Positions 14,076 through 26,730 of a DNA stretch of 64,000 bases are shown one piece after another. Below the pieces are notes generated by a model, which was not told the DNA's origin, searched no databases, and saw only the letters and a program-made list of their open reading frames with translations. Source of the stretch: Plecoglossus altivelis (lineage: Eukaryota > Chordata > Actinopteri > Osmeriformes > Plecoglossidae). Position 1 is the stretch's first letter, and each line of letters begins with the position of its first letter. The stretch spans positions 15,858,686-15,922,685 of the forward strand of contig BROE01000014.1 in the NCBI GenBank assembly GCA_036571765.1. Reading direction: 5' to 3'. The position numbers and the translations under genes were made by a program.

Positions 14076-14736
14076 GCGTTACATGTTCACGAATACAAAC
14101 ATAACGAGAGAGAGGAAATGTCGTACTTACAGAATAAAGCAGACCGTGTCAGAAGCTGGCGTCCATATAGATGTGATGTGGCAGATGGGAGAAGCCCTCC
14201 ACAGACATGGAGATAGAATCCACTGGTGGGGGGGAGGGGTATTTGTGAGGGGGGGGGGGTGGTGTTGGGAGGAGGAGGAGAGGGGGGTAGTAGGTACTGT
14301 GTGTGGGAGGTGTGGTAAGAGGGGGGGTGCCTCTTCAGAGAGCGGTGTTGGGGCGCGGTGGTGGGGATCTGAAGGTTAGAGATTGTCTTGGAAGTGAACG
14401 GTTTGGAAGTGCCAGTCCAATAATACAGGAGAAGATTCCAGGGTTTGGACTACAACAGTGAGTTATATAGGAGTTGTCTGACAGTAACAGTATTCCTCTG
14501 GGAGAAGGAAAGGGAGGGAAAAGGAAGTTGGCTCTCCTTCCTCCTTCACTTTTTATCTCGTCTTCTCGGTCGGTGTGGGACCTTCTTGTTCAACTGAGGG
14601 AAAAAAAACAGGGAGGATGATTTCTCTGTTTCTATTTTAAACAGGGAGCTTCTATCTCGTTCCCTCTATGTCTCTCTATGTCGCTCTCTCTCTTTATGTC
14701 TCTCTATCTATCTCTCTCTCTATATCTCTCTCTCTT

Positions 14737-14779
<43 letters not shown>

Positions 14780-15158
14780 GTCTCTCTCTCACTCCTGGCC
14801 TCCTTCTACGGGCCTTGGTTCCTTTGGCTTCCTGAGGCCTCCGTAGCTCCAAACGCTGGCGTCAAAATCCAATTGCTCGGCTCAACACGAGGGTGGAAAA
14901 AAAAACAAAGGGGGGGGGGGGGGGGAAATGACGAGCAGATGAAGGGGAGTATTTCCGACACCTGCTCTCTCCGCCTGTTTGTCTCCCTGCCTCTTCCTCT
15001 CTCGGATACGTCTCTAACCTCTACCTCCTCTCCAGCCAAACCCTTGCTGTCTGTTTGTGTCAGGGCTTGCCACAGCCGGTAGAGGAGATGCAGTCAGATG
15101 GTCCTAATTGCAACAAGGCTCTGTTCCTCCAGGAGAAGCGAAAAGAGGTCCATTCACT

Positions 15159-15191
<33 letters not shown>

Positions 15192-15196
15192 TTCTC

Positions 15197-15255
<59 letters not shown>

Positions 15256-16741
15256 GTGTCTCTCTGTCAGTTTCTCTCTCTGTCTCTCCTTCCCCCTCCC
15301 TCGTTCTCTCTCCACACAGACTAGAACGATAACGACGGCTGGGTTACTGGATCCTGCTGGGGCTTTTCTCCCTCTGGTTCACTGACTATCAACCTGCCTG
15401 TCTGCCCGTCTGTCCGTCTAGCTGCCTGTCTGTCCGTCTAGCTGCCTGCCTCCCTGTCTGTCTAGCTGCCTCCCTGCCTGTCTGTCCGTCCGTCTGTCTA
15501 GCTGCCTCCCTGCCTCCCTGTCTGTCTAGCTGCCTCCCTGCCTCCCTGTCTGTCTAGCTGCCTCCCTGCCTGTCCGTCTGTCTAGCTGTCGAGCTGCCTT
15601 GTCGGTCTGTCTAACCGACTATCCAAATCTGTTTGTTTCAGCTCAGGGACGTGCCCAAGGGGGATCTCAGCTGCCTCCCTCTCTAGGAAGCCTGCCCCCA
15701 CCCCAACCCATCTCACCCAACCAACCTGCGCCTGGGCACAGGGAGAGATGAATTAGACAGAGGCAGGAAGTCTCCAGGAGGATTTTTTTGACAATCCTAG
15801 TTAATTCTCTCACTCTCTCGTTTGCTCTCCCTCCCTTCCCCCTCTCTCTCTCTCTCCTGTCTCCTCCCCCCTCCCCTCCCTCCTCCCTCACTCTACCTGT
15901 TCTCCTGCCGTTTCCTCTCTCCTCCTTTCCTTTTCCTTCAGTCTTTCTCCTCCCTCTTTATCTATTCCGGACAGTTTGTCCCTCCTCACTCTCCGTCACC
16001 AGGGGACGATCAGAGAGAATGGAGCCGATTCATAATGTATTCCTGCTCTCTGGATGGAAAAGTAGAGAAAGAAAAGGAGAGACCAAAAAAAAGAGGCTTT
16101 GGAAATTGCTTCTTTCAAAAAAACAACAACAACAACAACAAAATAAGCCCCCAAATAAATCAGAACAGAAGCTTCTCAAGGGGTTGGACTTTCAATTATT
16201 CGCTCTCGCCCACAAACTGATGTGGAAAAGCGACCCAACTTCGCGGTGAACACAGAGTCTCGTAATCTCCGCAGGATATCCAGATGATAAATCCGGTGGT
16301 TTCTGCAATCCCCATGTTGCTGTCCGAGGGGAGAACAGTTTGGTTTGTCATTCCAGTACGACGTGTCCCAAGAGCTTCAAGTCGAGATCAACAAGTGTGC
16401 TGAAATAGACAATCTCCTGCGCTCGGCGCCCCCAAAGCGCCTGTAGGCAACCCGAAGCCCGGTTGCACGAAATCCCAAATCTCGTTTCCCGCCGATCCCT
16501 CCGAGGGCGGAATCAGAATCTTGCTGGGCCGACGGGGGTTCTGGTGGCTGGGGTCCAGGTGAGAGGAGGGCTGGGGGGGCCTGGGGGAGGCAGGGGGGTT
16601 GAGGGAGAGAAGCTGGATGCTAGCTGGGGTGCGCCGGATCCCATTTTGAGGAACAGGGACTACTGGTGGACAAGGAAAACACGCCTCAGGAACACAGATG
16701 CTGTCCTGCCAGGCGTTAGTCCTGTAGAGAGGGAGAGGGAG

Positions 16742-16780
<39 letters not shown>

Positions 16781-17736
16781 GAGACAGAGAGAGAGGAAGA
16801 GGAAGAGAGAGATAGAGAGAGAGAGAAGAAGAGGAAGAGAGAGAGAGAAAGAAAGAAAGAGCGGGAGAGGGAAAGACAGCAAGGAAGAGAGAGATGGAGA
16901 AGGAGAGCGAGAAAGAGAGAGACGGAAAAGGAGAGAGAGGAAGAGGGGAAGAGAGAGAGGAAGAGAGAAAGAGGAAGAAAGAGAGAGGAAGGAGGGGGAA
17001 AAGGAAGAGAGGACGTGAAAGGTTAGGACGGTGACATTTGTGTCACTCTCTGTTGTCGCGTGCGTCATTCTCCAACTCAACTCGGACTGTCGCCCTGCTG
17101 TCTATTCCGCCCTTGTCACTCTGCTCCTCTCTCTCCTCTCTACCTTCTCCTCTCGGCCGGCCTTTCCCTCCGTCTCGCCTCTGATAACTCCCAAGTGTCT
17201 CCCTTCCTTTCCTGGGTGACCTCCTGGTATCTCAGCTGCCAACGTGTTTCCTGCCTCTCCGTCCTCCTCTCCCTCGCCATCGCTTCGTCTCTACGGTATC
17301 TAAGAAAACATGAGCTTTGGCGGACAAGCGATCGAGAGGAAGGGATGTTTGACTGCGCCTGAGGCATTTGGAACTCCCCTGCGCTCCTCTGCCCGCCTCG
17401 AGTAGACGGGGCAAGTCTTCACCCCCCCCCCCCCACCCCTCCACCCCCCCAGAACAAGCTGCTTTCACTCTCCACTACCCAACTAGATAAAGATGTCTTC
17501 ATTTGCCTCGGCCAATCAGAAGCCTTGGCTGGAGTCAGCGATCTTTACTGAGCTGATGGATTGCGCAACCTTGTGAAAACGCTGCAAGCTCGCGGAAGGA
17601 ATTTTTCTTCCTTTCATCCTGGGGTTTTTTTTTTCATTTTTGCTGCGAGATGACATCTGCTTGGTGTTCTGCAGGATCTTGTGGCAGGTGTTCCCAGACG
17701 CACTACTAGCTGGAGACCCCAGACTCTTTAAACAGC
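14076..17736. other. intergenic or intronic, simple repeats and a weak exon candidate
   Basis: G-rich patches (14225-14330), CT tracts (14670-14790 and 15158-15310), a GCTGCCTCCCTGCCTGTCTG-type array (15390-15600), GA-rich sequence (16727-17010), and a C run at 17422-17433. Only 16357-16446 looks exon-like. Confidence 0.65.
16357..16446 (+). CDS. weak candidate terminal exon, 29 codons plus stop
   Basis: After a fair acceptor (TTTGTCATTCCAG) the frame reads YDVSQELQVEINKCAEID and then NLLRSAPPKRL, followed by TAG. The composition is amphipathic and unlike the surrounding repeats. No partner exon or family was recognised, so this may be chance. Confidence 0.2.
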   Translation, partial: YDVSQELQVEINKCAEIDNLLRSAPPKRL

Positions 17737-18342
17737 CTACTGACATCAGACCGACTGCCATCAGACCGACTGCCATCAGACCAGCTGACATCAGACCAGC
17801 TGACATCAGACCAACTGACATCAGACCAACTGACATCAGACCAGCTGACATCAGACCAACTGACATCAGACCAACTGACATCAGACCAACTGACATCAGA
17901 CCAACTGACATCAGACCAGCTGACATCAGACCAACTGACATCAGACCAACTGCCATCAGACCAACTAACATCAGACCAACTGACATCAGACCAGCTGACA
18001 TCAGACCGATTGACATCAGATCAACTGACATCAAACCGACTGACATCAGACCAACTGACATCACACCAACTAACATCAGACCAACTGACATCAGACCAAC
18101 TGACATCACACCAACTGACATCAGATCAACTGACATCACACCAACTGACATCAGACCAACTGACATCAGACCAACTAACATCAGACCAACTGACATCAGA
18201 CCAGCTGACATCAGACCAACTGACATCAGACCAACTGACATCAGACCAACTAACATCAGACCAACTGACATCAGACCAACTAACATCAGACCAACTGACA
18301 TCAGACCAACTGACATCAGACCAACTGACATCACACCAACTG
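17737..18342. repeat. 15-bp minisatellite, about 40 copies without indels
   Basis: Unit ACCAACTGACATCAG with single-base variants (ACCAGCTGAC, ACCGACTGCC, ATCAACTGAC). The 15-bp register is kept exactly for about 600 bp. Open frames in several registers (RPTDI, TSDQL, and antisense GLMSV and SDVSW) reflect the period rather than genes. Confidence 0.95.
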
Positions 18343-19860
18343 GCCACTGGAGACAAACGCTCCATTTGAGGGAAAACGCGGCAGGTCTTTCCAGAGCAAC
18401 AGCTTCGATCGATACTCCAGAAGAGGGGTGTTTATGTCCCTGTGCCGGAGGAATGACATCCCCAAGGAGGGCTTTCTAGGTTGGTGTGTGTTTCATCTCG
18501 TTTAGCAGAGTGGTAGCAGGTGTGAAATATGTGGATGGGAGAAAATTGTGTGGTTAACGCGTTAGTAAGGTTTTCGGGAGAAAGATGTGTAAACATGACT
18601 ACAGGTGTGCCTGGGTGTAAACATGAAGAGCATTAGCAAACACTGTCAAATATTCGAGGGGTACAAGACTGAACTCAATCAAAAAACAAATGTGCCACAT
18701 CTGTGAAGAAAACGCAAACACACTTCAATTACTTTCAGGCAAATTGGAAAAATGCAAGTAACAAACCAAACGAATGCGTTCTGGTAAGGCGTCAACGTAA
18801 GACGGGGAACGTTGTGATTGGAGCAAATACACGCGAATTGTTACCGATCGACCAGTCAACCGGCGGAAGCAGAGACCATACACGTATGTGCGCACCACGC
18901 ACATGGCAACGTTACTCAATCCGAAGCTACACGGTGAAGAAGTCTCTACCAGAAATCCAAGAGCGAGAGGATTTGGAGACAGACGGTTAATTTTAAAGCC
19001 AGTTGGGGGCTAAAAATACGGGTAGGGGGTGGTGATGGATACGAGGGAGAAGAGATGGGGGAGGAGGAGGAAAAGGGGGTCGGGGGAGGAGGGGGTGTTG
19101 TCAGGAGGAGAGAAGCTACAGTTTGAGGAGAGCTGTAGACGTTCTCTAACCAATCCATCAAAGTAGGGTACGGTGACACCAGCTTTGCCCTGTTTGCATG
19201 GTTACCGGTGCTATTGGAAAATAAGATGTAAAAGAGGAGGGGAGTGTGAGGATGTATCCACCGGGGTTGAGGTTATGGTTTTTTGAATTTGAAGAGAGAT
19301 CGAGAAGCCGAACGGAAAGGAGGCGAAGGCATGGGCAAGGGGGCCGAGGGGTGAAAAAAACAGCACAGTGGGAAGGGGAGTTAGTATGACGTTTGGTCGG
19401 CGGCGGGAGGGCGCGGCCTAAGGGAGAGTACGTTAGAGGGGGGAAGGGCTGAACGAAGAGCCACAAAGGGAAACGTAGCGACAGATATTTAGAACGTTTT
19501 TCGTGGGATTGGCACATGGTGTAGAGACCAACACCAGACAGGAGGGCCCCCCTGGAAAAGTACGTAAGGAAGTAGGGGTTTATTGGGATTTGTGTCTTTG
19601 GAGTTTTTCTTAAAATACATTAAGGGGGTAGGGGTTAGTATGACGTTTTTGGGGGAGTGGGAAGAGGCGTGGGAAAGACGAAGGAGGAGGAGAATGAAGA
19701 AGAGGGTGCAGGAGGATGTCGCGGCAGGGAGGGAAGGGAAGACACTCACCCATTTCAGAGGCCTCTCCAGCGCAGAGCACAATCCCTTCTCTGTGATCCC
19801 AACCCAGGCTAGCATCCTGGGTCACCCTCCACAGAATACCAATAGGGCTGCTGTTATCAG

Positions 19861-19891
<31 letters not shown>

Positions 19892-20480
19892 CGATACTGT
19901 AGCACAAAACACCACAGACACACGCACACAGACACACGTCTAAGGCTGATGTTTTGCGACACGACTGAAACATGTTGAATGTTTTTTTCGTGACTAAGTG
20001 TCAGCTTGTCGATTTTCACCTCCTCCTCCCGTCTTATAGCTTTATTGCACGCTCTCCGGCCTTGCATCGACAAAACGCAATTTTAGTGATAAACGATAAG
20101 CGTGGCAATAAATGACGTCTTTTGAGAGTCCGGAAGAAGAATATGAAAGACATCGCAGCCTTCTACACGAGCCGGAATGGTAGCGGCGCGCAGCGAGCAT
20201 TCAGACGCATCTGTAGTCGAGACAAACACTTACTGTATCAACACGATCCCCCGGGGAGACGTGGTCCTGACGCAGGCTGCCTTCCAACACAACGCTCCTC
20301 AGGTTAGAGCGGAGCTGTTTAAAAGAAGCAGCTTCCCTGTTATCTTGCCTTCTCCCTCTGGGACTGCTGTCGTTGGTCTGATGCGAAGATAAGATGATGA
20401 GAATCTAGACGTGGAGAGCTTCATGAAAACACCACCAGGCGACACGGACTCCTCTCTCTCCTCTCGTTCGTTTGGTTGCT
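18343..20480. other. intergenic, no gene recognised
   Basis: Unique sequence with G-rich patches (19020-19110) and a CA run at 19858-19888. No coding or RNA gene was recognised. Confidence 0.65.
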
Positions 20481-21490
20481 TTGGGTTTTCTCTCTCTCTC
20501 TCTCTCTCCTCCCTGCGATCGCACTTTGCTGCGATTGCTCGGCACACGACTGCAAACTGCATTCAGTTACTCATCCTCCCTCGCTCCCTCGCTCGTGCGC
20601 GCGCACGTTCTCCCTCTCTCCCTCTCTCCTCTCTCTCTCGGTACCTCTCTCCCTCTATCTGTCTCTCTCGCTTTCTCTCTCCCTCTCTCCTCTCTCTCTT
20701 GCTATGTCTCTCCCTCTGTCTCTCTCTCCCCTCTCCCTGCTCAATTGTATGTCCATACAACCTCAGCTCTCCCTCCAATCCAATCAGCACTCCCTCACTC
20801 CCCTCTCTCTGCTGCCTCCTGTTCTGCCTCCTTGCCACCCTCCCTCTCTCCCTCCCTCTCTCTCTTTTCCTCCCTCTCTCCCTCCCTCCTTCTCTCCCTC
20901 TTTCTCTCTTTTCCTCCCTCTCTCCCTCCCTCCTTCTCTCCCTCCGTCCCTCTCTTTTCCTCCCTCTCTCCCTCCCTGCCTCCCTCTCTCCTTCCCTCCC
21001 TCCCTCCCTCCTTCCCTCGGTAAGGTTTTCTTCTCCAAAGACAAATATTAACTGCGCCCCCCTCCTTCTTTCTCAGTGTCATTCCAAAAGATAAGCTCTT
21101 ATAAAAAGGGACTGATGAAAGGACACCATGAACAGGAGCGCACACACACACTCATGCATGCATACACACGCGCACACACGCGCACACACAAACACACACG
21201 CACTCATGCGTACCCGCGCGCACACACACACACTCATGCATACGCGCGCACACACACACGCACGCGTGCACACACACACACACGCGTGCACACACACACA
21301 CGCATGCGTGAACATACACACATGCATGTGTGCACACACACACACTCATGCATGCGCGCACACACACACACTCATGCATTCGCGCGCGCACACACACACA
21401 CACGCGTGAACGCTCACGCATGCATGAACACACACACACGCATGTGTGAACACACACACACTCATGCATGCGCACACACAGGACAGTGAT
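20481..21490. repeat. CT-rich tract followed by CA/GCATGCA array
   Basis: A pyrimidine tract from 20486 to 21020 (CCCTCTCTCCCTCCCTCCTT units) gives way, after 120 bp of ordinary sequence, to an alternating purine-pyrimidine array (21140-21480). Units such as CACACACACACTCATGCATG and CGCGCA are potential Z-DNA formers. Confidence 0.85.
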
Positions 21491-21639
21491 CATGTGCTCC
21501 ATGCCCAGCAGGAGCAAGCATCACCAACACTGCTTGACGTGGCTACATGCTCAGGGTGACAAATACAATCACAGCAGCACATGACTGGGCTTATAGCTCC
21601 CGACATGTTCCCAACACTGACACGGGCTCTCTTTCACTG

Positions 21640-22112
21640 GCTCACACACACACACTCACACTCACACAGGGGCATTGCACATTCGAGGTATCAGTACACA
21701 CACACACACACACACAGACAGACAGATGTCCAACACACACACACAGGCATGGCACAGACTGCACCAAAAACACACGTTGGAACAAATTCCTGACCACGCA
21801 CACAGAGACTCACCCTGACGCACACAAACACACAGTCTACTCTTATCAGACACAAACCATACACACACAAACACACGGTCTACTCTTATCAGACACAAAC
21901 CACACACACACACACACACATACCATACACACACACACACACACAAACACACGGTCTACTCTTATCAGACACAAACCACACACACACAACACCACACACA
22001 CACACAAACGCACGGTCTACTCTAATCAGACACAAACCACACACACACAACACCACAAACACACAACACCACACACACACACACACAACACCACACACAC
22101 ACACACAGCAGA
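21640..22112. repeat. CA-rich array with an embedded 38-60 bp unit
   Basis: Four copies of ACGGTCTACTCTTATCAGAC, ACAAACCACACAC, separated by CA runs of varying length. Confidence 0.85.
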
Positions 22113-22257
22113 AGGAACTGTGCTTCTCTGTCATCCTACTTCCTGATCCTTCAGTGGTGGCTTCTGCAGGGCTGGAGTGACACTTGGAGGTATCATGTTC
22201 CACTTCAGAACTCTTGGTCATATATAAAGCCCACCACAATCCCCCCAACCTCTCCCA

Positions 22258-23335
22258 TGTTACAGGTAGGAGGAGTAACTCCAACACTCCCATGTTACAG
22301 GTAGGAGGAGGAACTCCAACACTCCCATGTTACAGGTAGGAGTAACTCCAAGCTCTCCCATGTTACAGGTAGGAGGAGTAACTCCAAGCTCTCCCATGTT
22401 ACAGGTAGGAGGAGGAACTCCAACACTCCCATGTTACAGGTAGGAGGAGTAACTCCAAGCTCTTCCATGTTACAGGTAGGAGGAGTAACTCCAAGCTCTC
22501 CCATGTTACAGGTAGGAGGAGTAACTCCAACCTCTCCCATGTACAGGTTAACTCCAAGCTCTCCCATGTTACAGGTAGGAGGAGTAACTCCCAACACTCC
22601 CATGTTACAGGTAGAGGAGTAACTCCAACTCTCCATGTTACAGGTAGGAGGAGTAACTCCAAGCTCTCCCATGTTACAGCTAGGAGGAGTAACTCCAAGC
22701 TCTCCCATGTACAGGTAGGAGGTCTCCAGGCTCCCATGTCAGGTAGGAGGAGTACTCCAAGCTCTCCCATGTCACAGGTAGGAGAGTAAACTCCAAGCTC
22801 TCCCATGTCCACAGGTAGGAGGATAACTCCCAAGCTCTCCCATGTTAGTAGGAGGAGTAACTCCAAGCTCTCCCATGTTACAGGTAGGAGGAGTAACTCC
22901 AAGCTCTCCCATGTTACAGGTAGGAATAGTAACTCCAAGCTCTCCCATGTTACAGGTAGGAGGAGGAACTCCAACACTCCCATGTTACAGGTAGGAGGAG
23001 TAACTCCAAGCTCTCCCATGTTACAGGTAGGAATAGTAACTCCAAGCTCTCCCATGTTACAGGTAGGAGGAGTAACTCCAAGCTCTCCCATGTCACAGGT
23101 AGGAGGAGTAACTCCAAGCTCTCCCATGTTACAGGTAGGAGGAGTAACTCCAAGCTCTCCCATGTTACAGGTAGGAATAGTAACTCCAAGCTCTCCCATG
23201 TTACAGGTAGGAGGAGGAACTCCAACACTCCCATGTTACAGGTAGGAGGAGTAACTCCAAGCTCTCCCATGTTACAGGTAGGAGGAGTAACTCCAAGCTC
23301 TCCCATGTTACAGGTAGGAGGAGTAACTCCCACAC
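22258..23335. repeat. 36-bp minisatellite, about 30 copies
   Basis: Unit CTCCCATGTTACAGGTAGGA, GGAGTAACTCCAAGCT, with GGAGGAACTCCAACA and GGAATAGTAACT variants. Higher-order order is visible. Copies at 22540-22850 carry many one-base gains and losses. Each unit contains CAG|GTAGGA, a 5' splice-site match. Confidence 0.93.
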
Positions 23336-23986
23336 AGAGACCTTCAGACACCATGGCCTCTTCCTAACCCCTCATCGCTTTCACCATGATGTGTTTATCC
23401 TGTCCACTCTACCAGAGTCTTCTACAACCCTGGCCTCATTTCTTGTCTCTTTTTTTCAGTGTTTTTTGTGTGTGTCTTTTGCGCTTCCTGTCACAGGGAG
23501 TCTCTGATTGCTACTTCCACTGTCTCTTGCCCTTTTCAAAGCAGATTATCTATCGCGCTCAGCCCTCCTCTCGATCGGGCTGAGAGTGCGTCAGATATGT
23601 TGTACCTCGTGTTGTCAAATCCTCAGCAGTGGCCTTGCCTTGAGGGGTACCATTTTTTTTTCTTTATCTTGCCCCTATGCCATTGTGTCTCATCCAATCA
23701 CATCTCTCCTTTCGCCGCTTGTTTCAGCAATGACTAATATTTAGCTTGTCTCATCCCAACTCCTCGTACTGTCTGAACAGTCTGTTACCATTTCCCAGAT
23801 CAGCCTTGTTCCTTCCTGTTTCTGACAGTAATCTTCCGGTCTTGGTGGACGACAGGACTAAATAAAGGTTAAACGAACGGAAGCTCTTACATAACCGAAG
23901 AGGCCGGCGACGTTAGTAAACCTACGTGGCTAAACTGACCCCCTGATCTTGGGGTGTGTTGCGTTCCCTCATAGACGGTGCGCTTC

Positions 23987-24158
23987 ATCAGGTAAGAACT
24001 CTTAGAATGTTATGATCTTAATCAGGTAAGAACTCTTAGAATGTTATGATCTTAATCAGGTAATAACTCTTAGAATGTTATGATCTTAATCAGGTAAGAA
24101 CTCTTAGAATGTTATGATCTTGATAAGGTAAGAACTCGTAGAATGTTTTGTGTGATGG
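23987..24158. repeat. 34-bp repeat, five copies, each with CAG|GTAAGA
   Basis: Unit AATCAGGTAAGAACTCTTAG, AATGTTATGATCTT. Copies start their splice-site-like core at 23989, 24023, 24057, 24091 and 24125, an exact 34-bp spacing. The third has GTAATA and the fifth AAGGTAAG. Confidence 0.93.
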
Positions 24159-26020
24159 TGTTTCTGCGGCATCATAGCCGCTTATTAGTCATGTTTGGGG
24201 CTTTCAGTCTAATCCATGTCACGTTCAGCATTACCTGTGGCGGTGACCCTGTGTGTGCGTGTGTGTGTGCGTTGTGTGTGTGTGTCTACGTGTTGTGTGT
24301 TTATTTGTTGTGTTGTGTGTGTATGTCTGACTGGGCTTAATAGGGCATGGGGGCAGCGTGTGCTCAGGACTGTGGAGAGGGGAGGAGCCAGAATGATACC
24401 TCTATCTGGGATGTATGGCTCCTTGTCTTGTCCAGTCCATCACAAGCTCATGGACATTCTGAAGCTGGTCTTTCTCTTTCCCTTTGATTTAGGATGAGCA
24501 TGACGCTTTATAAATGACACTTTACATATGCTTTATATAGTGTGTATGAGAGAGAAAGCGAGTGAGAGAGAGAGAGAGAGCGAGAGAGAGAGAGAGACAG
24601 AAAACAGCCAGAGAACAAGGACGAGGAATCGCAAAAGAGAGACAGCGATGAAAACGCGCTTCTTTCATGTTACATCCCAGTGTTTTGGCACCTAAACCAA
24701 ACCATGCTCTCTGCTCCCTTCACTCTGTCATCCACCTCAACCTGATGTACCCCCCCCCGCGCCCCCTCTCCTATGCCTGCTACCCTCTATGCCTGCCTCC
24801 CTGCCTTATGCTGCCCCACCGCCTCTATGCCTGCCCCCGCCTCTTCTAAATGCCTGACACCCCACCCTCTCATGCCCTGCCCCCCCATCTATCGCCGTGC
24901 TCCCCTCCTATGGCCTGCCCTTCCACATCCCTATGATCCTGCCGCCCCCCTCATCATGGCCTGTCCCCCCCTCTTCACTATGCCTGCCCCCCCCATCTAT
25001 GCCTGCCCCCCATCTCCATATGCTGCCCCCCCTACTATGCCTAGCCCCCACCTCTATGCACTGCCCCCCACTCTTGCCTAGCCCTGGATTTTGAATAGCA
25101 TTAGCCCCCCCCTCATCATCGCCTGCCCCCCCATCTACTCGAACACGCACTATTCAATCAGCTGCTTCGCGCTGCCTCTCTCATCTCCAGGCCCACTCAC
25201 CACACCTTTACTCGCTCAACAACTTTATGTGGAATCGTATTAAGCACGTAACTAATCATGTATCGCACCACAACTCTACTACCACACAATATTAACTAAC
25301 ACACACACACACAATCAGTAGGTAGACACATGGACACTGTACAGGGAAACCAAAATGGACTGTGCACTGCAGGTGTTGAGTGTGTTCCACCCCCCCCCCC
25401 CTACCCCCTCCACACCTCCTTCACCTCCCAAACCAGTCCGTGTGCGCACGCGTGTGTTCTGTGTTCCCGGCGTCCTCCATGTTTCACAGACCTCTATGTG
25501 GTTCTCATGTTACTGTTTGCCGGACAGCGTGCGAGAAAGACAATAATACGATGACTGGCGAAAGAGTGAGAAACAGAGGAGAGAGGAGAGACATAGAGAA
25601 AGAGAGCGAGAGTTACAGAGACACGGAAAGAGGAGACAGAGAAAGAGGAGACCGAGAGAGAGGGGAAGAAGGGAGAGAGAAGAGAGAGGAGAGAGGGGGG
25701 GGTTTAGGGAGAGAGAGAGAGGGGCCTACCCTGTGGAAGAGAGAGCAGAGAGAGGGGAAGGAGGGGAGGGAAAAGAATTGACTATTCAGCCTGAGCGCTG
25801 TGCCTCGCTTGTGGAATAATGATAAGCTCCTCAGTATTCCAGTCACATATCCTCTACTATCATTGAGAGAGAGAAAGGGGGGGAGGAGGTTGGGGGGGAA
25901 CACAGCTACAGAGGGAAGGGAGGGAGGGAGGGGGGGGAGGGAGGGAGGGAGAGGAGACGCACCCAGGGAGTAACAAGGTGAACAAAAGGGGAGGTGGGTG
26001 ATAAGAGGGGAGAACGGTGA
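24159..26020. other. intergenic, repeats and unique patches
   Basis: A GT-rich stretch (24253-24330), GA (24548-24600), a C-rich array of CTATGCCTGCCCCCC-type units (24750-25140), and GA-rich tracts (25565-25770 and 25864-25960). No gene was recognised. Confidence 0.65.
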
Positions 26021-26730
26021 GGGACAGATCAGCAGGGAGCAGCACAGAGCAACATAGAGCAGGACAATACAGCACAGAGCAGGAGAGCAACGCAGAGCAG
26101 GAATGGGAATCAAAGAGCAGCATAGAGCAAGACAGAGCAGCGTAGAGCAACAAAGAGCAGCATAGAGCAAGACAGAGCAGCACATAGCATTGTAGAGCAG
26201 CGTAGAGCAGGACAGTACAGTGCAGAGCAGGACTGGGCAGCACAGAGCAGCATAGAGCAGTGTAGAGCAGCATAGATCAGGACAGGAGACCTTGTAGTAG
26301 GCAGCGTAGAGCCAGGATTCCAGTACATTTGTGCAGAGCAGGACTGGGGCAGCACAGAGCGGAGCATAAGTCAGCAGTGTAGAGCAAGCAGTAGATCAGG
26401 AAAAGCATCTGTTACGAGCATTGCTTGTGAGAGCAGACAGTTAGAAAAAAAAAAAAAAAAAAACAAAAAAAAAAAAAAAAAAAAAAAAGAAAAACAGGGA
26501 GAGCAGGACTGGGCAGCCAGAGACAGGCATAGAGGCAGCGAGTAAGAGCAACGGCATAGATCAAGCGACAAAGTCATTGGTAGAGCAGTGTAGAGCAGGA
26601 AGTACAGTGCTGCCAGACAGGACTGGGCAGCAGCAGAGAGCGTAGAGGCAGCGTCAGAGCAGGACACAGCAGTTGTAAGAGCAATCGTAGTTAGCAGGAA
26701 TCAGTCGCTGGTGGGCAGAAGCGGACTGAC
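26021..26730. repeat. AGAGCAG-based array split by a poly(A) run
   Basis: Units of 10-24 bp such as AGCAGCATAGAGCAGGACAG. An A run with two interruptions at 26443-26489 sits inside it. Copies after the A run are more diverged. Confidence 0.85.

Noticed and set aside
13177..14379. 400-codon plus-strand frame of TLPNTQ repeats
   Set aside because: It is produced by a 21-bp tandem array. The opposite strand is equally open and there are no family features.
17516..18479. Overlapping 270-280 codon frames on both strands (RPTDI and GLMSV repeats)
   Set aside because: They result from an indel-free 15-bp array. All frames lacking stops stay open by periodicity.
22295..23354. Repeated MLQVGGVTPSSP / ELGVTPPTCNMG frames
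   Set aside because: They are a 36-bp minisatellite open on both strands, broken by indels.
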